Source of the DNA: Planctomycetota bacterium
Lineage (GTDB): Bacteria > Planctomycetota > Phycisphaerae > Phycisphaerales > UBA1924
Direction of reading: 5' to 3'
Assembly (NCBI GenBank): GCA_018242605.1
Contig: JAFEBP010000016.1
Coordinates: 1 to 64,000 of the forward strand
DNA: 64,000 nt
The notes beneath the pieces are model-generated. The model was not told where the DNA came from, ran no database searches, and saw only the letters and a program-made list of their open reading frames with translations. The translations under genes were made by a program, and so were the position numbers. Below, one piece after another: positions 1 through 9,252 of this stretch. Position 1 is the first letter of the stretch, and every line of letters starts with the position of its first letter.

Positions 1-249
1 AGAGAGACAAGACACTGTCGAAGGCTTCTGCCGAGCGGGTCGTCTCAAGGCCCGCTCAACCGTCACCTTCTTGAAGGCTGTTCGCGTGTTTCCGCCCGCG
101 AACAGCTATAGGAGGAGAGAGACAAGACACTGTCAGAAGTTCGTCGTTCAACGGGAAGGAGAGAGTTTCCCGATTTCCGCCGCACTTCTTGAAGGCCGTC
201 CGCGTGTTTCCGCCCGCGAACGGCTATAGGAGGAGAGAGACAAGACACT
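1..249. repeat. Tandem structured repeat, about 116-bp unit
   Basis: The tail GAGAGACAAGACAC occurs at 2-15, 117-130 and 235-248, giving periods of 115 and 118 bp. The first copy is cut by the window edge. Each full unit has a hairpin just before the tail: a 10-bp stem at 77-86/97-106, and the same stem with one mismatch at 195-204/215-224, both with the loop TGTTTCCGCC. The third stem pair changes from T-A (79/104) to C-G (197/222), a compensatory change that suggests an RNA structure. The hairpin is followed by CTATAGGAGGAGAG, which looks like a strong Shine-Dalgarno sequence but has no ORF after it. A second inverted repeat lies at 33-39/51-57. The function is unknown; a structured ncRNA array or a repeated leader is possible. 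The repeat is seen directly, its role is not. Confidence 0.75.
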
Positions 250-439
250 ACAAACATGCCACACGGAATTTTCGGTGCCAACTGTTTTAGTCGATTTTTG
301 GGAAAATTCATCAAAAAGCTCTCTAAGTGCTTGCCCGACCTGTACTTATAACGACGACTGTGCGGCCTGTGCCGCCTTGGTCATCCTCCCAAAAACCAAT
401 CGTAATGCGAACAAATGGGCAGGTGTGCACCCCATTGGC

Positions 440-448
440 TGCTATACT
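440..448 (+). promoter_or_regulatory. Possible extended -10 promoter of elbB
   Basis: TGCTATACT at 440-448 matches an extended -10 element (TGnTATAAT) and lies about 30 bp upstream of the elbB start codon. No convincing -35 box is visible at the expected distance, so this is a weak call. Confidence 0.3.
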
Positions 449-478
449 CCCCGGAATCCAACTCTGGAGACACTTCCC

Positions 479-1165
479 ATGAACAATCGAGTCGCGGTCG
501 TGTTGTGCGGCTCCGGTCGGGCGGACGGCAGCGAGATCCACGAGTCTGTCAGCGTGCTGATCCATCTCAGTCGCGCCGGCGCCGAGTACCGCTGCTTCGC
601 CCCGGATGCTCCCCAAACAGAAGTCATCAACCACGCGACCAATAAGATCGCGGCGGGGGCGCCGACCCGCAACATGATGGTGGAGGCCGCCCGCATCTCC
701 AGGGGCGAGATCTCACCTCTCGCCCAACTCGACCCCGCGGTCTTCGACGCCGTCATCTTCCCGGGGGGCTTCGGCGTCGCCAAGAACCTGTGCGACTTCG
801 CGACCAAGGGAGCCGAATGCTCCGTGTTGCCGGATGTTGTTCGGGTGATCAAGGGCTTCCACGAAGCCAGGAAGCCCATCGGCATGTGCTGCATCGCGCC
901 CGTTCTGGCGGCTCGGGTCCTGGGCACCCGCATGAACGGTCCGGGGTGCACCGTCACGCTGGGTTCGGATGAACGCACCGCCGCGGCGGTCCAGACCATG
1001 GGTTCCAAGCACGCCGCCCGGGGCGTGTCCGAGGCCTTCACCGACACCACCAACCGGCTGGTCACCAGCCCCGCGTACATGTACGAGGCCAAACCGCACG
1101 AGGTGTTCGACGGCATCGGCGCGATGGTCGCCGGTGTCATGGCATTGGCGGCGTCCAAGAAGTAG
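479..1165 (+). CDS. elbB: ElbB-type glyoxalase (DJ-1/PfpI superfamily)
   Basis: The 228-residue protein matches the ElbB family over its full length: an N-terminal VAVVLCGSGRADGSEIHE stretch, a central FPGGFGVAKNL loop, and the nucleophile-elbow region GMCCIAPVLAARVLG with the conserved Cys. ElbB proteins are class I glutamine-amidotransferase-like, described as glyoxalases and historically linked to isoprenoid biosynthesis. The physiological role here is not shown by the sequence. I chose the ATG at 479 because GGAG at 466-469 is a well-spaced ribosome site and because homology begins there; the open frame upstream (from 275) runs through AT-richer noncoding-looking sequence. It is a lone gene, followed by a transporter gene on the same strand. 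Confidence 0.9.
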   Translation: MNNRVAVVLCGSGRADGSEIHESVSVLIHLSRAGAEYRCFAPDAPQTEVINHATNKIAAGAPTRNMMVEAARISRGEISPLAQLDPAVFDAVIFPGGFGVAKNLCDFATKGAECSVLPDVVRVIKGFHEARKPIGMCCIAPVLAARVLGTRMNGPGCTVTLGSDERTAAAVQTMGSKHAARGVSEAFTDTTNRLVTSPAYMYEAKPHEVFDGIGAMVAGVMALAASKK

Positions 1166-1272
1166 CCAAACCCTGTCGCGGCATGGCCACCGCGACGGAC
1201 GTACGCTCCCGCCGACTTTTCCTTCCACTTCCAGCGGATGGGCATCGCCCGGCCGCATCAACGCCCTCCACA

Positions 1273-3135
1273 ATGCTCGTCGCCCAGAATCGTCCGCGGA
1301 ACTTGGATTGGCGCCACGCCGGGCCCTTGCTCTTCGGGGATTGGGGCACCAGCCGCCTCTACGTTCTGGGTCTGGCGTTCTACTACACGGCTCACGCCTC
1401 CGTGGCGTACCTCGCCATCATGTCGCTCATCATGGCGGCCGTCGCCTGGGCGTACACGATCATCTGCCGCTCATTCCCCGAGGGCGGCGGCGTGTACACC
1501 GCCGCTCGCCAGCTCAGCCCCCTGCTCTCGGTCGTTGGGGCCACCCTCCTGCTCTGCGACTTCATCGTCACCGCGGCTCTATCCGCGGTCGAGGGCTTTC
1601 ACTACTTCCACACCTCCGAGCCCGCGGTCGTGTGGCTCGCCATCGGCACCATGTTCCTGATGGGGGTCATCAACTGGTTCGGCGCGCGCAGCGCGGGCCG
1701 TTTCGCCCTCGTCATCGCCGTCATCGCGATCGTCACCTCGTTCGTCGTGGGTCTGCTCTGCATCCCTTATCTGCCCGCCGGCCTCAAGAGCATCCACATG
1801 GGCCAGGAGGGGCTCGAGTCGCCCTGGGCCAAGTGGCAATCGCTGGTGCACCTGGTGCTCGCCCTGTCGGGCGTTGAAGCCGTCGCCAACATGACCGGCA
1901 TGATGAAGGAGCCGGTCGCCAAGACTTCCAAGAAGACCATCTGGCCGGTGCTCATCGAGGTCATCCTGCTCAACCTCATCTTCGGCATCGCCCTCAACGC
2001 CATGCCCGGCGTGCGGGAGATCCAGCGCCCCGACTACGTGACCCACGAAGTGATCGCGGGCGTCTCGAGCGAGGTAGTGCCCGAGTTCGTTAAGGAATAC
2101 CGCGATACCGCCGTCCGCGTGGTGGCGACCCACGCCGCCGAGGGCATGTTCGGCCCGGCGTTCGGCAAGACGATGGGTTGGATCTCGGGCATCGTCTTCG
2201 GCCTGCTGCTCCTGTCGGCCGTCAACACCGCCGTCATGGCGATGGTCTCCGTGCTCTACTCGCTGGGGCAGGACAAGGAACTGCCCCGGCCGCTCACGCG
2301 CCTCAACTACTCGGGCGTGCCGTGGATCGGTTTGGTGATCGCCGTGCTCCTCCCCTCGGCGGTCCTGCTCTTCGCCTCCGACGTCAAGACCCTCAGCGAC
2401 ATGTACGCCATCGGCGTGGTGGGGGCGATCGCCATCAACGTCTGCTCCTGCGCCTGGAACAAGGCCCTGCCCGTGTCGGCGTGGGAGCGGCGGGGGCTGT
2501 GGGCGCTCGGGGCCGTGATGACGGCGATCGAACTGACCATCATCGTGGAAAAGCCCAAGGCGACGATGTTCGCCGCCGGCGTGGTGGGCACGGTGCTGGT
2601 GGTGCGTGCGGCGATGCGGGCCCTCCAGCCCGTGACGCCCGTGCCCGAGCCGGAGATGGGCTGGATGGCCGAGCTCAAGGAGATGCCCCGCATCGCCCCC
2701 GGCAAGCCCCGCATCATGTTCGCCGCCCGCGGGCGCGACAACTCCGAGTACGCGGTGGACATGGCCCGCAAGCGCGACGGCGTGCTCTTCTGCATCTTTG
2801 TCCGCGTGCTGCGCGTGATGGATATCCAGCCCGGCCAGACGCCGCGGATCGAGGATGATCCGCAGGCCCAGAAAGCGCTGGGCACCGTGATGGTGCTGGC
2901 CAAGCAGGCCGGCGTGCAGTGCTACCCGATCTACGTCACCTCCACCGAGATCGCCGACGAGATCCTGGACTACACCGTGACGTTCGGGTGCGACACCCTC
3001 ATCATGGGCAAGTCCCGCCGCTCGATCTTCGCCCGCGCCGTCGAGGGCGACGTGGTGGCCATGGTCGCCAAGCACCTGCCCGAGGGCGTGGCGCTGCTCA
3101 CCCGCGCGGGCAAACGCGAGGCCGAATCGGTCTGA
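1273..3135 (+). CDS. APC-family amino acid permease with C-terminal universal stress domain
   Basis: This is a polytopic membrane protein of 620 residues. About 12 hydrophobic segments span roughly residues 20-460 and have APC-superfamily character (LFGDWGTSRLYVLGLAFYY at the start, a GVEAVANMTG motif midway). A soluble C-terminal part from about residue 490 (KPRIMFAARGRDNSEYAVDM ... CDTLIMGKSRRSIFARAVEG) has the ATP-loop character of a universal stress protein domain. Likely role: import of amino acids or related cations/amines, with nucleotide sensing by the stress domain; the substrate cannot be told. I chose the ATG at 1273 because conserved sequence starts just after it. The in-frame ATG at 1183 would add an Arg/Pro-rich tail unlike the family. 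Neither start has a clear ribosome site. The gene converges on purQ, 18 bp away. Confidence 0.8.
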   Translation: MLVAQNRPRNLDWRHAGPLLFGDWGTSRLYVLGLAFYYTAHASVAYLAIMSLIMAAVAWAYTIICRSFPEGGGVYTAARQLSPLLSVVGATLLLCDFIVTAALSAVEGFHYFHTSEPAVVWLAIGTMFLMGVINWFGARSAGRFALVIAVIAIVTSFVVGLLCIPYLPAGLKSIHMGQEGLESPWAKWQSLVHLVLALSGVEAVANMTGMMKEPVAKTSKKTIWPVLIEVILLNLIFGIALNAMPGVREIQRPDYVTHEVIAGVSSEVVPEFVKEYRDTAVRVVATHAAEGMFGPAFGKTMGWISGIVFGLLLLSAVNTAVMAMVSVLYSLGQDKELPRPLTRLNYSGVPWIGLVIAVLLPSAVLLFASDVKTLSDMYAIGVVGAIAINVCSCAWNKALPVSAWERRGLWALGAVMTAIELTIIVEKPKATMFAAGVVGTVLVVRAAMRALQPVTPVPEPEMGWMAELKEMPRIAPGKPRIMFAARGRDNSEYAVDMARKRDGVLFCIFVRVLRVMDIQPGQTPRIEDDPQAQKALGTVMVLAKQAGVQCYPIYVTSTEIADEILDYTVTFGCDTLIMGKSRRSIFARAVEGDVVAMVAKHLPEGVALLTRAGKREAESV

Positions 3136-3153
3136 AAGTTCGTGCTGGCCCGC

Positions 3154-3969
3154 TTACTTCGCCGCCGCGCCCGAGACGGACGCGACCGCGCTGCGGAACA
3201 TCTTGAGGCCCGGGGTCTCGCCCTTGCGGACGGCCGCGGGCAGGCGCGTCCAGTACGGGTGCCTGTTCCACTCCAGGAAGCGCTCGGGGTGCGGCATGAG
3301 CCCGAAGATGCGGCCCGAGGCGTCGCAGATGCCCGCGATCGCACCCTGCGAGCCGTTGTAGTTGTCGGTGTAGCGCAGCGCGACCTGGCCGCCCTGCTCC
3401 ATTGATTCAAGCACTAGCGGCGACGCCGTGACGAACCGGCCTTCGCCGTGCGCCACCGGCAACTGGTAGATCAATCGCTTGAGCCCCTCGTCGGCCTCCT
3501 CGGCCAGCCCCGCCGTCCACACGCACGGGCTGGAGGCCTCGAACGCCACGCCCACCCAGCGGTCGTGGAAGCGGGCGTCCTGGTTGTCCGTCAGGGCCGC
3601 CACCTGCGGCGGGGCCGACAGCGGCCACGGCTCGCCGCGCCCCGGCCCGGGGAGCAGGCCGGCCTGCACCAGCACCTGGAACCCGTTGCACGCGCCGATC
3701 ATCGCGACGCCGCGCTCCGCCGCGCGACGCAGCGCGCCGTACACACGCTCTCGGATCTTGAGCGCGTAGACGCGGCCCGAAGCGATGTCATCGCCGTAGC
3801 TGAACCCGCCGGGGAACCCCACCAGGTCGAACCCGTCGAGCATGTCCGGCTGCGCGCACAGACGCTCCAGGTGGACCAGTTCCACCTTCGCTCCCGCGAG
3901 CGAGAAGGCTCGGCACATCTCAAGGTCGCAGTTGGTGCCCGGGGCCCGAATGACGATGGCGTTCGGCAT
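3154..3969 (-). CDS. purQ: Phosphoribosylformylglycinamidine synthase subunit PurQ
   Basis: This is the glutaminase subunit of FGAM synthase (fourth step of purine synthesis), releasing ammonia from glutamine for PurL. It is 271 residues long, close to the longer PurQ form. The N-terminus IVIRAPGTNCDLEMCRAF, the oxyanion loop GFPGGFSYGDDIASGR, the nucleophile Cys94 in GACNGFQ and the C-terminal catalytic PHPERF segment are all present. It is the last gene of a long minus-strand run and lies 24 bp after the second CNNM gene, so it may be co-transcribed although functionally unrelated. No purL or purS lies in the window. Confidence 0.95.
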   Translation of the reverse strand: MPNAIVIRAPGTNCDLEMCRAFSLAGAKVELVHLERLCAQPDMLDGFDLVGFPGGFSYGDDIASGRVYALKIRERVYGALRRAAERGVAMIGACNGFQVLVQAGLLPGPGRGEPWPLSAPPQVAALTDNQDARFHDRWVGVAFEASSPCVWTAGLAEEADEGLKRLIYQLPVAHGEGRFVTASPLVLESMEQGGQVALRYTDNYNGSQGAIAGICDASGRIFGLMPHPERFLEWNRHPYWTRLPAAVRKGETPGLKMFRSAVASVSGAAAK

Positions 3970-3993
3970 CGCCCAAGGGTACGCGCATGCGGT

Positions 3994-4977
3994 TCACATC
4001 TCTCCGATGAGCGGCTCGGCCAGGTCCTTAGGCGTCACGATCCCCACCGGCCGCCCCGTCTCGTCTTCCACGATGCCCAGCCGCGCCCGGGCCACGTGCA
4101 ACGCCGCGAGAGCCTCGGGCACCGGGGTGCCGCGTTTGAGCCTGACCGCCGGGGTCATCAGTTCCCGCGCCGTGGCGCCCGGCCGCAGATGGAAATCCAC
4201 CTGCCGCACCACGCCGATCACACGCCCGGTCCGGTCGATCACCGGCAGGCGTGCGATCGCCGCGTCGCCGATGATGCGAGAAGCCCGCGTCCGGTCGGCC
4301 TCGGCGGGCACGGCCCGCACGTTCGTCCACGGGGTCATCTCGTCGCCCGCCGTTACGCCCCGGAACGCCAGCGCCCGATCGATCAGCGTGGCCTGCGATT
4401 CGGACATGAGCCCGTGCGACGCCCCTTCCTTGAGCAGCAGGGCGATGTGCTCGCGGGCCCCGCCCACCGCCTCGGGCGTCAGGCCCGTCAGCCGTTCCGC
4501 CAGGCGCGAGATGCCCCGCACCGCGCCCAGGATGCCGCTGAATGTGAGCATCGATCTGGTCAGCCGCAGCAGATGGGCGAACTTGTACGTGAGGCGGTCG
4601 GCCTCGATGCGGAACAACTCCTTGGGCACCGCTTCGCCGAAGATGAACAGCATCGGCGCGATGACCAGCGCGTTGATCCCCGCCTGGAAGAGTTCGCCCC
4701 AGCCGAACGGGTGCAGGAACCGGTGCATGGCCTCCGCGCTGGCAAAGTGCACCATGTTGTTGGCGATCAGCAGCGTCGCCAGCAGCCGCTCCGGCCGCTT
4801 GAGCTCATCGCGGATGATCACCGCGGCCGTATCCGGCGGGGTCCGCCGCCCGCGCAGGTCCAGACGCACCCGGTTGAGCGAGTAGCACCCCGTCTCGATC
4901 CCGCTGCAGAACGCCGAGGCGACGATGCTCGCCGTCCACGCCGCTCCCCAGATCAGTTGTTGAACGTGGTCGGTCAC
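3994..4977 (-). CDS. CNNM-domain membrane protein with CBS pair (HlyC/CorC family), second copy
   Basis: The protein has 327 residues: an N-terminal CNNM (DUF21) membrane domain (FCSGIETGCYSLNRVRL, then FGEAVPKELFRIEAD) and a CBS-like region to the C-terminus (ATARELMTPAV, GIVEDETGRPVGIVTPKDL). It lacks the C-terminal CorC_HlyC domain found in its upstream neighbour. Such proteins are linked to Mg2+/Co2+ transport and homeostasis; the exact substrate is inferred. I set the start at the GTG at 4977 because it overlaps the upstream TGA in a GTGA, indicating translational coupling. An upstream ATG at 5079 would lie inside the neighbouring gene and adds a Gly/Arg-rich, non-family sequence. Confidence 0.85.
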   Translation of the reverse strand: MTDHVQQLIWGAAWTASIVASAFCSGIETGCYSLNRVRLDLRGRRTPPDTAAVIIRDELKRPERLLATLLIANNMVHFASAEAMHRFLHPFGWGELFQAGINALVIAPMLFIFGEAVPKELFRIEADRLTYKFAHLLRLTRSMLTFSGILGAVRGISRLAERLTGLTPEAVGGAREHIALLLKEGASHGLMSESQATLIDRALAFRGVTAGDEMTPWTNVRAVPAEADRTRASRIIGDAAIARLPVIDRTGRVIGVVRQVDFHLRPGATARELMTPAVRLKRGTPVPEALAALHVARARLGIVEDETGRPVGIVTPKDLAEPLIGEM

Positions 4978-6260
4978 GCCGCGGCCTCCTTGCGGTCCGC
5001 CGCGATGGAGATCGAGACGCGCTGCACCACCCGCCCCTTCATCTCCTCCACGCGCAGCCGCAGGTTGCCCACGCGGCATTCATCCCCCGCGCTCGGCACC
5101 CGGCCGATGCGCGAGAAGATGAGCCCACCCAGCGTGCTCACCCGCCGATCGATGCCGTCGGCTCCGAAGAAGTCGGCCCAGTCCCGCACCGGCAGCCGCC
5201 CGGGCGCCTCCCACACGCCCAGCGCCACCATCCGCACGCTGGGCTCGAGCCCCTCGTCGGTCTCCGACGACACGTTGACCAACTCGCCGATCACCGCGTC
5301 CACGCCCACCAGGCCCGTGATGGCCCCTGTCTCGCTCACGCAGATCGCCACGTCCGCCCGCCAACTGCGGAACTGATCCACCAGCCGGTCCAGCCGCGCC
5401 CGATCGGGCACGAACCGGGGCGGCTCCATCACCGTGGCCACCGGCGCGTTGAGCGCGTTGGGATCGCGGTTGAGCAATGCGCACGCCGTGTGCGCGTTCA
5501 CCACGCCCACGACCAGCGCGCTGTCCAGGTCGCCCCGGCAGACGGGGAACTTCGAGAACCCGCACTCCTTGACCAGCGCCAGCAGGTCCGCGATCGTCGC
5601 GTTGGCCTCGATCCACCGCACCTCCGTGCGGGGCGACATCACGTCCCGCACCCGCAGCGATCCCAGGCGGACGACGTCGCCCAGCAACTGCTGCTCGGGC
5701 TGCTGGATCACGCCCTCCCGCGCCCCGGCCTCCAGCAGCGACGAGAGTTCATCCTCCGTGAGTTCCGGGGCCACGCCCGTCCGCGTCGGGGCCAGCAGGC
5801 GCGTGATCGGGGCGATCACGAACCGCTCGGAGAAATGCCGCACCGGCGAGATGATCTTGAACCACCAGAGCATCGGCCTGGCCAGCACGCGGCACAGGGC
5901 CACGCGGTGCGACGCCGCCAGCGTCTTGGGCAGCACCTCGCCGAACACGATGATCCCCAGCAGCGATCCCACGACGAACACCACCGACCACGCCGGCCCC
6001 AGCCGCGGCTGGATCATCGAGGCGACCACGAAGTACACCGAGTTCACCGTCACGTTACCCAGCAGCACCGTGATCAGGAACGAACGGGGAGAGGCCAGCA
6101 GCGCCATCACCGCGGCGTGAGTGGGGGGGCTCACGCGCCGCAGCCGCAGCAGGTCCGCCTGCGTGAGGCCGAAGAGCGCGGTCTCCGACGATGAACAAAG
6201 CGCCGACCCCAGGATGAGGATCGGCAGCAGGATGCTGAGAATGAGCGGAAGACCTTCCAT
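4974..6260 (-). CDS. CNNM/CBS/CorC_HlyC-domain transporter, first copy
   Basis: This 428-residue protein carries the full architecture of the hemolysin/CorC family. The CNNM domain has about four membrane segments (SALCSSSETALFGLTQADLL, FGEVLPKTLAASHRVAL). A CBS pair follows from about residue 200 (VRDVMSPRTEV, SKFPVCRGDLDS), then a C-terminal transporter-associated CorC_HlyC domain (VSTLGGLIFSRIGRVPSAGDE). The family is implicated in divalent cation (Mg2+/Co2+) efflux or tolerance. It is translationally coupled to a shorter paralogue downstream by a GTGA overlap; the pair may form a heteromeric transporter. Confidence 0.88.
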   Translation of the reverse strand: MEGLPLILSILLPILILGSALCSSSETALFGLTQADLLRLRRVSPPTHAAVMALLASPRSFLITVLLGNVTVNSVYFVVASMIQPRLGPAWSVVFVVGSLLGIIVFGEVLPKTLAASHRVALCRVLARPMLWWFKIISPVRHFSERFVIAPITRLLAPTRTGVAPELTEDELSSLLEAGAREGVIQQPEQQLLGDVVRLGSLRVRDVMSPRTEVRWIEANATIADLLALVKECGFSKFPVCRGDLDSALVVGVVNAHTACALLNRDPNALNAPVATVMEPPRFVPDRARLDRLVDQFRSWRADVAICVSETGAITGLVGVDAVIGELVNVSSETDEGLEPSVRMVALGVWEAPGRLPVRDWADFFGADGIDRRVSTLGGLIFSRIGRVPSAGDECRVGNLRLRVEEMKGRVVQRVSISIAADRKEAAA

Positions 6261-6287
6261 GCGGGGCGATCAGTGCGTCGGCGTGCC

Positions 6288-6812
6288 CTACAGCCCCGCC
6301 GTCTTCGGATCATACTCGGGGCTGAGCTGCTCGATCAGCCGCTCGCTGTACCGCCACGCGTTGAGTTCACGACGGATCGCCACCAGCTCCGCCGCCGCCG
6401 GCGGCTTGGACAGGCCCGCGAACATCTCGCCCACCGCCGCGGCGTGCGCATCGCGCTGCTCGCGGGCGTGCTTGCTCCACCGCTCCCGGGCCGCCGCCGC
6501 GTCCGCCGCCAGGTCCGCTTCCACCGCTTCGCGCAGTTCCATCACCTGCGCAAGGAACCCGGCCGGCAGGCCCTTGTCCTGCTCCTTGCCCGGCCCGCCC
6601 AGGAGGGCCAGCAGCGCGTTGGCCCGCTTTTCGGCATCAACCAGCACCCCGCGGGCTTCATTGAGCCCCGCCGCGACCAGGTCGGCCTCAGAATCCGCGT
6701 TCGCGTCCGGGTGCTGCATCGCCGCCTTGCGCAGAAACGCGCGTTGAATGTCCGCGGGCTGAAGGTCAAACCGCGGTTCAAGGCCCAGGATGGAGAATGG
6801 ATCAGCGGGCAT
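6288..6812 (-). CDS. hscB: HscB-like J-domain co-chaperone
   Basis: The 174-residue protein starts with a J-domain in which the HPD motif is intact (His34-Pro35-Asp36 in MQHPDAN). It ends in a helical domain resembling the HscB C-terminal domain (LPAGFLAQVMELREAVE). HscB stimulates the Hsp70 HscA and delivers the IscU scaffold in iron-sulfur cluster assembly. The N-terminal PFSILGLEPRFDL and the length both match HscB. It is not next to isc/suf or hscA genes; it lies in the minus-strand run between a spermidine-synthase-like gene and the CNNM pair. A generic DnaJ-like protein is the alternative. Confidence 0.8.
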   Translation of the reverse strand: MPADPFSILGLEPRFDLQPADIQRAFLRKAAMQHPDANADSEADLVAAGLNEARGVLVDAEKRANALLALLGGPGKEQDKGLPAGFLAQVMELREAVEADLAADAAAARERWSKHAREQRDAHAAAVGEMFAGLSKPPAAAELVAIRRELNAWRYSERLIEQLSPEYDPKTAGL

Positions 6813-6872
6813 GCAAGGATCGTAGTGGCCCTCGCGCAGAATACCGATTCAGGCGTCGATTCCCCGCTCCTC

Positions 6873-9194
6873 TCACCACCACTTCACCATCACGCCCAGC
6901 AGGTTCGAGTAGTCGTCCGTCCACAGCGGGAACGAATCGATCTTGCCGAGCCGGTCCCACTTGGGCAGGTGCGCCAGGGGCATGAAGTCCTCTTCCTTGC
7001 GCACCATCATCAACCACAGCGAGGTCTTCTTGCCTTCCTGTTCGTCGAGGTAAGTGGTCGAGACATCGTCGTTGGCCCGGTACGCCTTGAGGCCCAGTTC
7101 GCTCGCGATCCGTTGCAGCGGGTTGGTCAGGTCAAAGTACCGGTTGGAGATGTGGAACGCGATGATTCCCCCCGCCTCCAGCTTGCTGAGGTAGATCTCC
7201 ACGGCTTCCTTCGTAAGCAGGTGCACCGGGATGGAGTCGGACGAGAACGCGTCGAGCACGATGAGGTCGAACGGGCCTTCCTTGGTATCGCGGATCTTCA
7301 GCCGTCCGTCCCCCAACTCGTAGCCGATCTTCACCGAGGTGTCCCGCGCGGCATCGGAGATGTACGAGAAGAGCGACCGATCGCCCGCGATCCGGATGAC
7401 CGCCGGATCGATCTCGAAGTACGTGAAGCGGGCGTTGGGCACCGCGTACGCCGCGAGCGTGCCGGCGCCCAGGCCGACGAAGCCCGCCCGGCGCAACTGC
7501 CCGCGGTCGATCAGCATCTTCATCACCGCGCCGATGGGGCCGCTGGTGTGGTAGTACGTCGTGGGGATGAGCTGGCGGTATTTGATCCGTCCGCCCATGC
7601 GTTCCACCGCCGCGTTGTCGGCGAAGAGCATCTTGACGCGGTCTTCAGCGCTCATGACCGGGCCGGGGCCGAACGGGTCCTCGGGCTCGCGGGGCTGCAG
7701 GCCGTGCAGCGTCGTACCGTGGCTCAGCCGGTGCCACGCGTGGTTGGACGTGGAGATGACCCGGTGCTCGCCGAAGAACGTGCGCGTCTGGAAGAGCAGC
7801 GTGCCCCCCTCGCCGATGTACGTCGTCGCCGTCAGCAGGAACGTCGCCGACGCCGCGAATCGCACGCTGCCGCGCTTGAGCAGCACCGCGATGCAGAGCA
7901 GCGCCGGCAGCCCCGCCCGCCACGACTTTGACGCCAGGTCCCCCACGATCCGCTTGTCGTTGATCGCGGCGTCCACGTTGAGCAGGATCAGCAGCAGCAT
8001 CGCCGCGACCCCCAGCCCGATGGCCCACGCAACCACGCGGCTGCGAGAAACGTTGAGTTCCGTCAGGATCTGCGGACGCAGCAGCGCCAGCAGCCCCAGC
8101 ACCAGCGGATACTCCATCATCGTGCTGAACACCAGCGGCGCGACCACCGAGTTGAGCAGCCCGCCCAGCACTCCGCCTAGCGACATGAACAGGTAGAACT
8201 CCGTCAGTCGGCTGGGGTCCGGCCGCAGATCAGCCAGCCGCGTGTGGCACATCATCGCCGCGATGAAGAACGTCGCGAAGTGAACGAACAGCAGCACCCC
8301 GATCGGCGACCTCGCCCCCGAGAGCATCGCGACCATCACCGCCACGATGCCCACCGGCAGCATCCGCCCCCACGCCGCGGCGCTCAGCCGCCACTTCTGC
8401 GAGAAGGCCAGGATGAACGAGATCAGGTACAACCCCAGCGGGATGATCCACAGCAGCGGGATCGCCGCGATGTCGGTCGAGACGTGCTGCGTCACCCCCA
8501 GCATCAGCGAACTGGGCCCGAAGGAAAGGGCCAGCCACAGCAGCCTGAGAGCCCCGGTGAGTGGCGCCTTGACCTCGGGCTTGGCGGCGACCTGAGAAGT
8601 CTCCTGGACGCCCGCCCCCAGCATGCGCACCCCGCACGCGGCGACCAGCACCCCCAGCGCGGCGAACCCCACCGTCCACACGATGCTCTGTTCGCGCCGG
8701 GTCAAGAGCGGCTCGAGCACCAGTGGGTACGCCAGCAGCCCCACCACGCTCCCGGCGTTGCTCGCCGCGTACAGAAAGTACGGGTCCTTCGCCGCCGCGT
8801 GCCCCGTCGTCGAGAACCACCGTTGCAGTAGCGGCCCGGAGGTGGACACCACGAAAAACGGCAACCCGACCGTCACGCCCAGCGTCCGGATCACCCACAT
8901 CACCGGATCGGCGTCGCCGGGTTCGCCCACCAGGATCGGCATCGGCAGCGTTGCCCCCGCGATGATGACCAACCCCAGGTGCACCAGCGTCTGCCATTTG
9001 CGGCTCAGCTTGGTCGTGGTCAGGTGCGCGTAGAAGTACCCCAGCAGCAGCACGGCCTGGAAGAAGACCATGCAGGTGTTCCACACCGCGGGGCTGCCGC
9101 CCAACAGGGGCAGCAGCACCTTCCCGGACATGGGCTGCACCACGAACAGGAGCGCGGCGGAGACGAAGATCGCGAGGGCGAACAGTGGGAGCAC
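6873..9194 (-). CDS. Membrane protein with fused spermidine-synthase-like methyltransferase-fold domain
   Basis: The 773-residue protein has about a dozen membrane segments in its first two thirds (LLFVVQPMSGKVLLPLLGG, LLYAASNAGSVVGLL region). The C-terminal Rossmann domain is of the polyamine-synthase type (GFVGLGAGTLAAYA, YFEIDPAVIRIA, DLIVLDAFSSDSIPVHLLT). The DAFSSDSIP motif is typical of fused MFS/spermidine-synthase proteins. Whether it makes polyamines is unknown; the chemistry is inferred from fold only. The start is a GTG, with the hydrophobic N-terminus beginning immediately. It lies 58 bp after an O-antigen ligase gene, so a surface-glycan role is conceivable. No speD/speA genes are nearby. 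Confidence 0.8.
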   Translation of the reverse strand: MLPLFALAIFVSAALLFVVQPMSGKVLLPLLGGSPAVWNTCMVFFQAVLLLGYFYAHLTTTKLSRKWQTLVHLGLVIIAGATLPMPILVGEPGDADPVMWVIRTLGVTVGLPFFVVSTSGPLLQRWFSTTGHAAAKDPYFLYAASNAGSVVGLLAYPLVLEPLLTRREQSIVWTVGFAALGVLVAACGVRMLGAGVQETSQVAAKPEVKAPLTGALRLLWLALSFGPSSLMLGVTQHVSTDIAAIPLLWIIPLGLYLISFILAFSQKWRLSAAAWGRMLPVGIVAVMVAMLSGARSPIGVLLFVHFATFFIAAMMCHTRLADLRPDPSRLTEFYLFMSLGGVLGGLLNSVVAPLVFSTMMEYPLVLGLLALLRPQILTELNVSRSRVVAWAIGLGVAAMLLLILLNVDAAINDKRIVGDLASKSWRAGLPALLCIAVLLKRGSVRFAASATFLLTATTYIGEGGTLLFQTRTFFGEHRVISTSNHAWHRLSHGTTLHGLQPREPEDPFGPGPVMSAEDRVKMLFADNAAVERMGGRIKYRQLIPTTYYHTSGPIGAVMKMLIDRGQLRRAGFVGLGAGTLAAYAVPNARFTYFEIDPAVIRIAGDRSLFSYISDAARDTSVKIGYELGDGRLKIRDTKEGPFDLIVLDAFSSDSIPVHLLTKEAVEIYLSKLEAGGIIAFHISNRYFDLTNPLQRIASELGLKAYRANDDVSTTYLDEQEGKKTSLWLMMVRKEEDFMPLAHLPKWDRLGKIDSFPLWTDDYSNLLGVMVKWW

Positions 9195-9252
9195 GAGACG
9201 GTTTTCCGTTGGAGTGAAACTGCGGACCGGGACGGTAGGGGTTCATCGCCTT

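Noticed and set aside
1..249. CRISPR array or type III toxin-antitoxin RNA repeats
   Set aside because: Unit length (about 116 bp) and the divergent inner sequence do not fit CRISPR spacers or the roughly 36-nt ToxI repeats.
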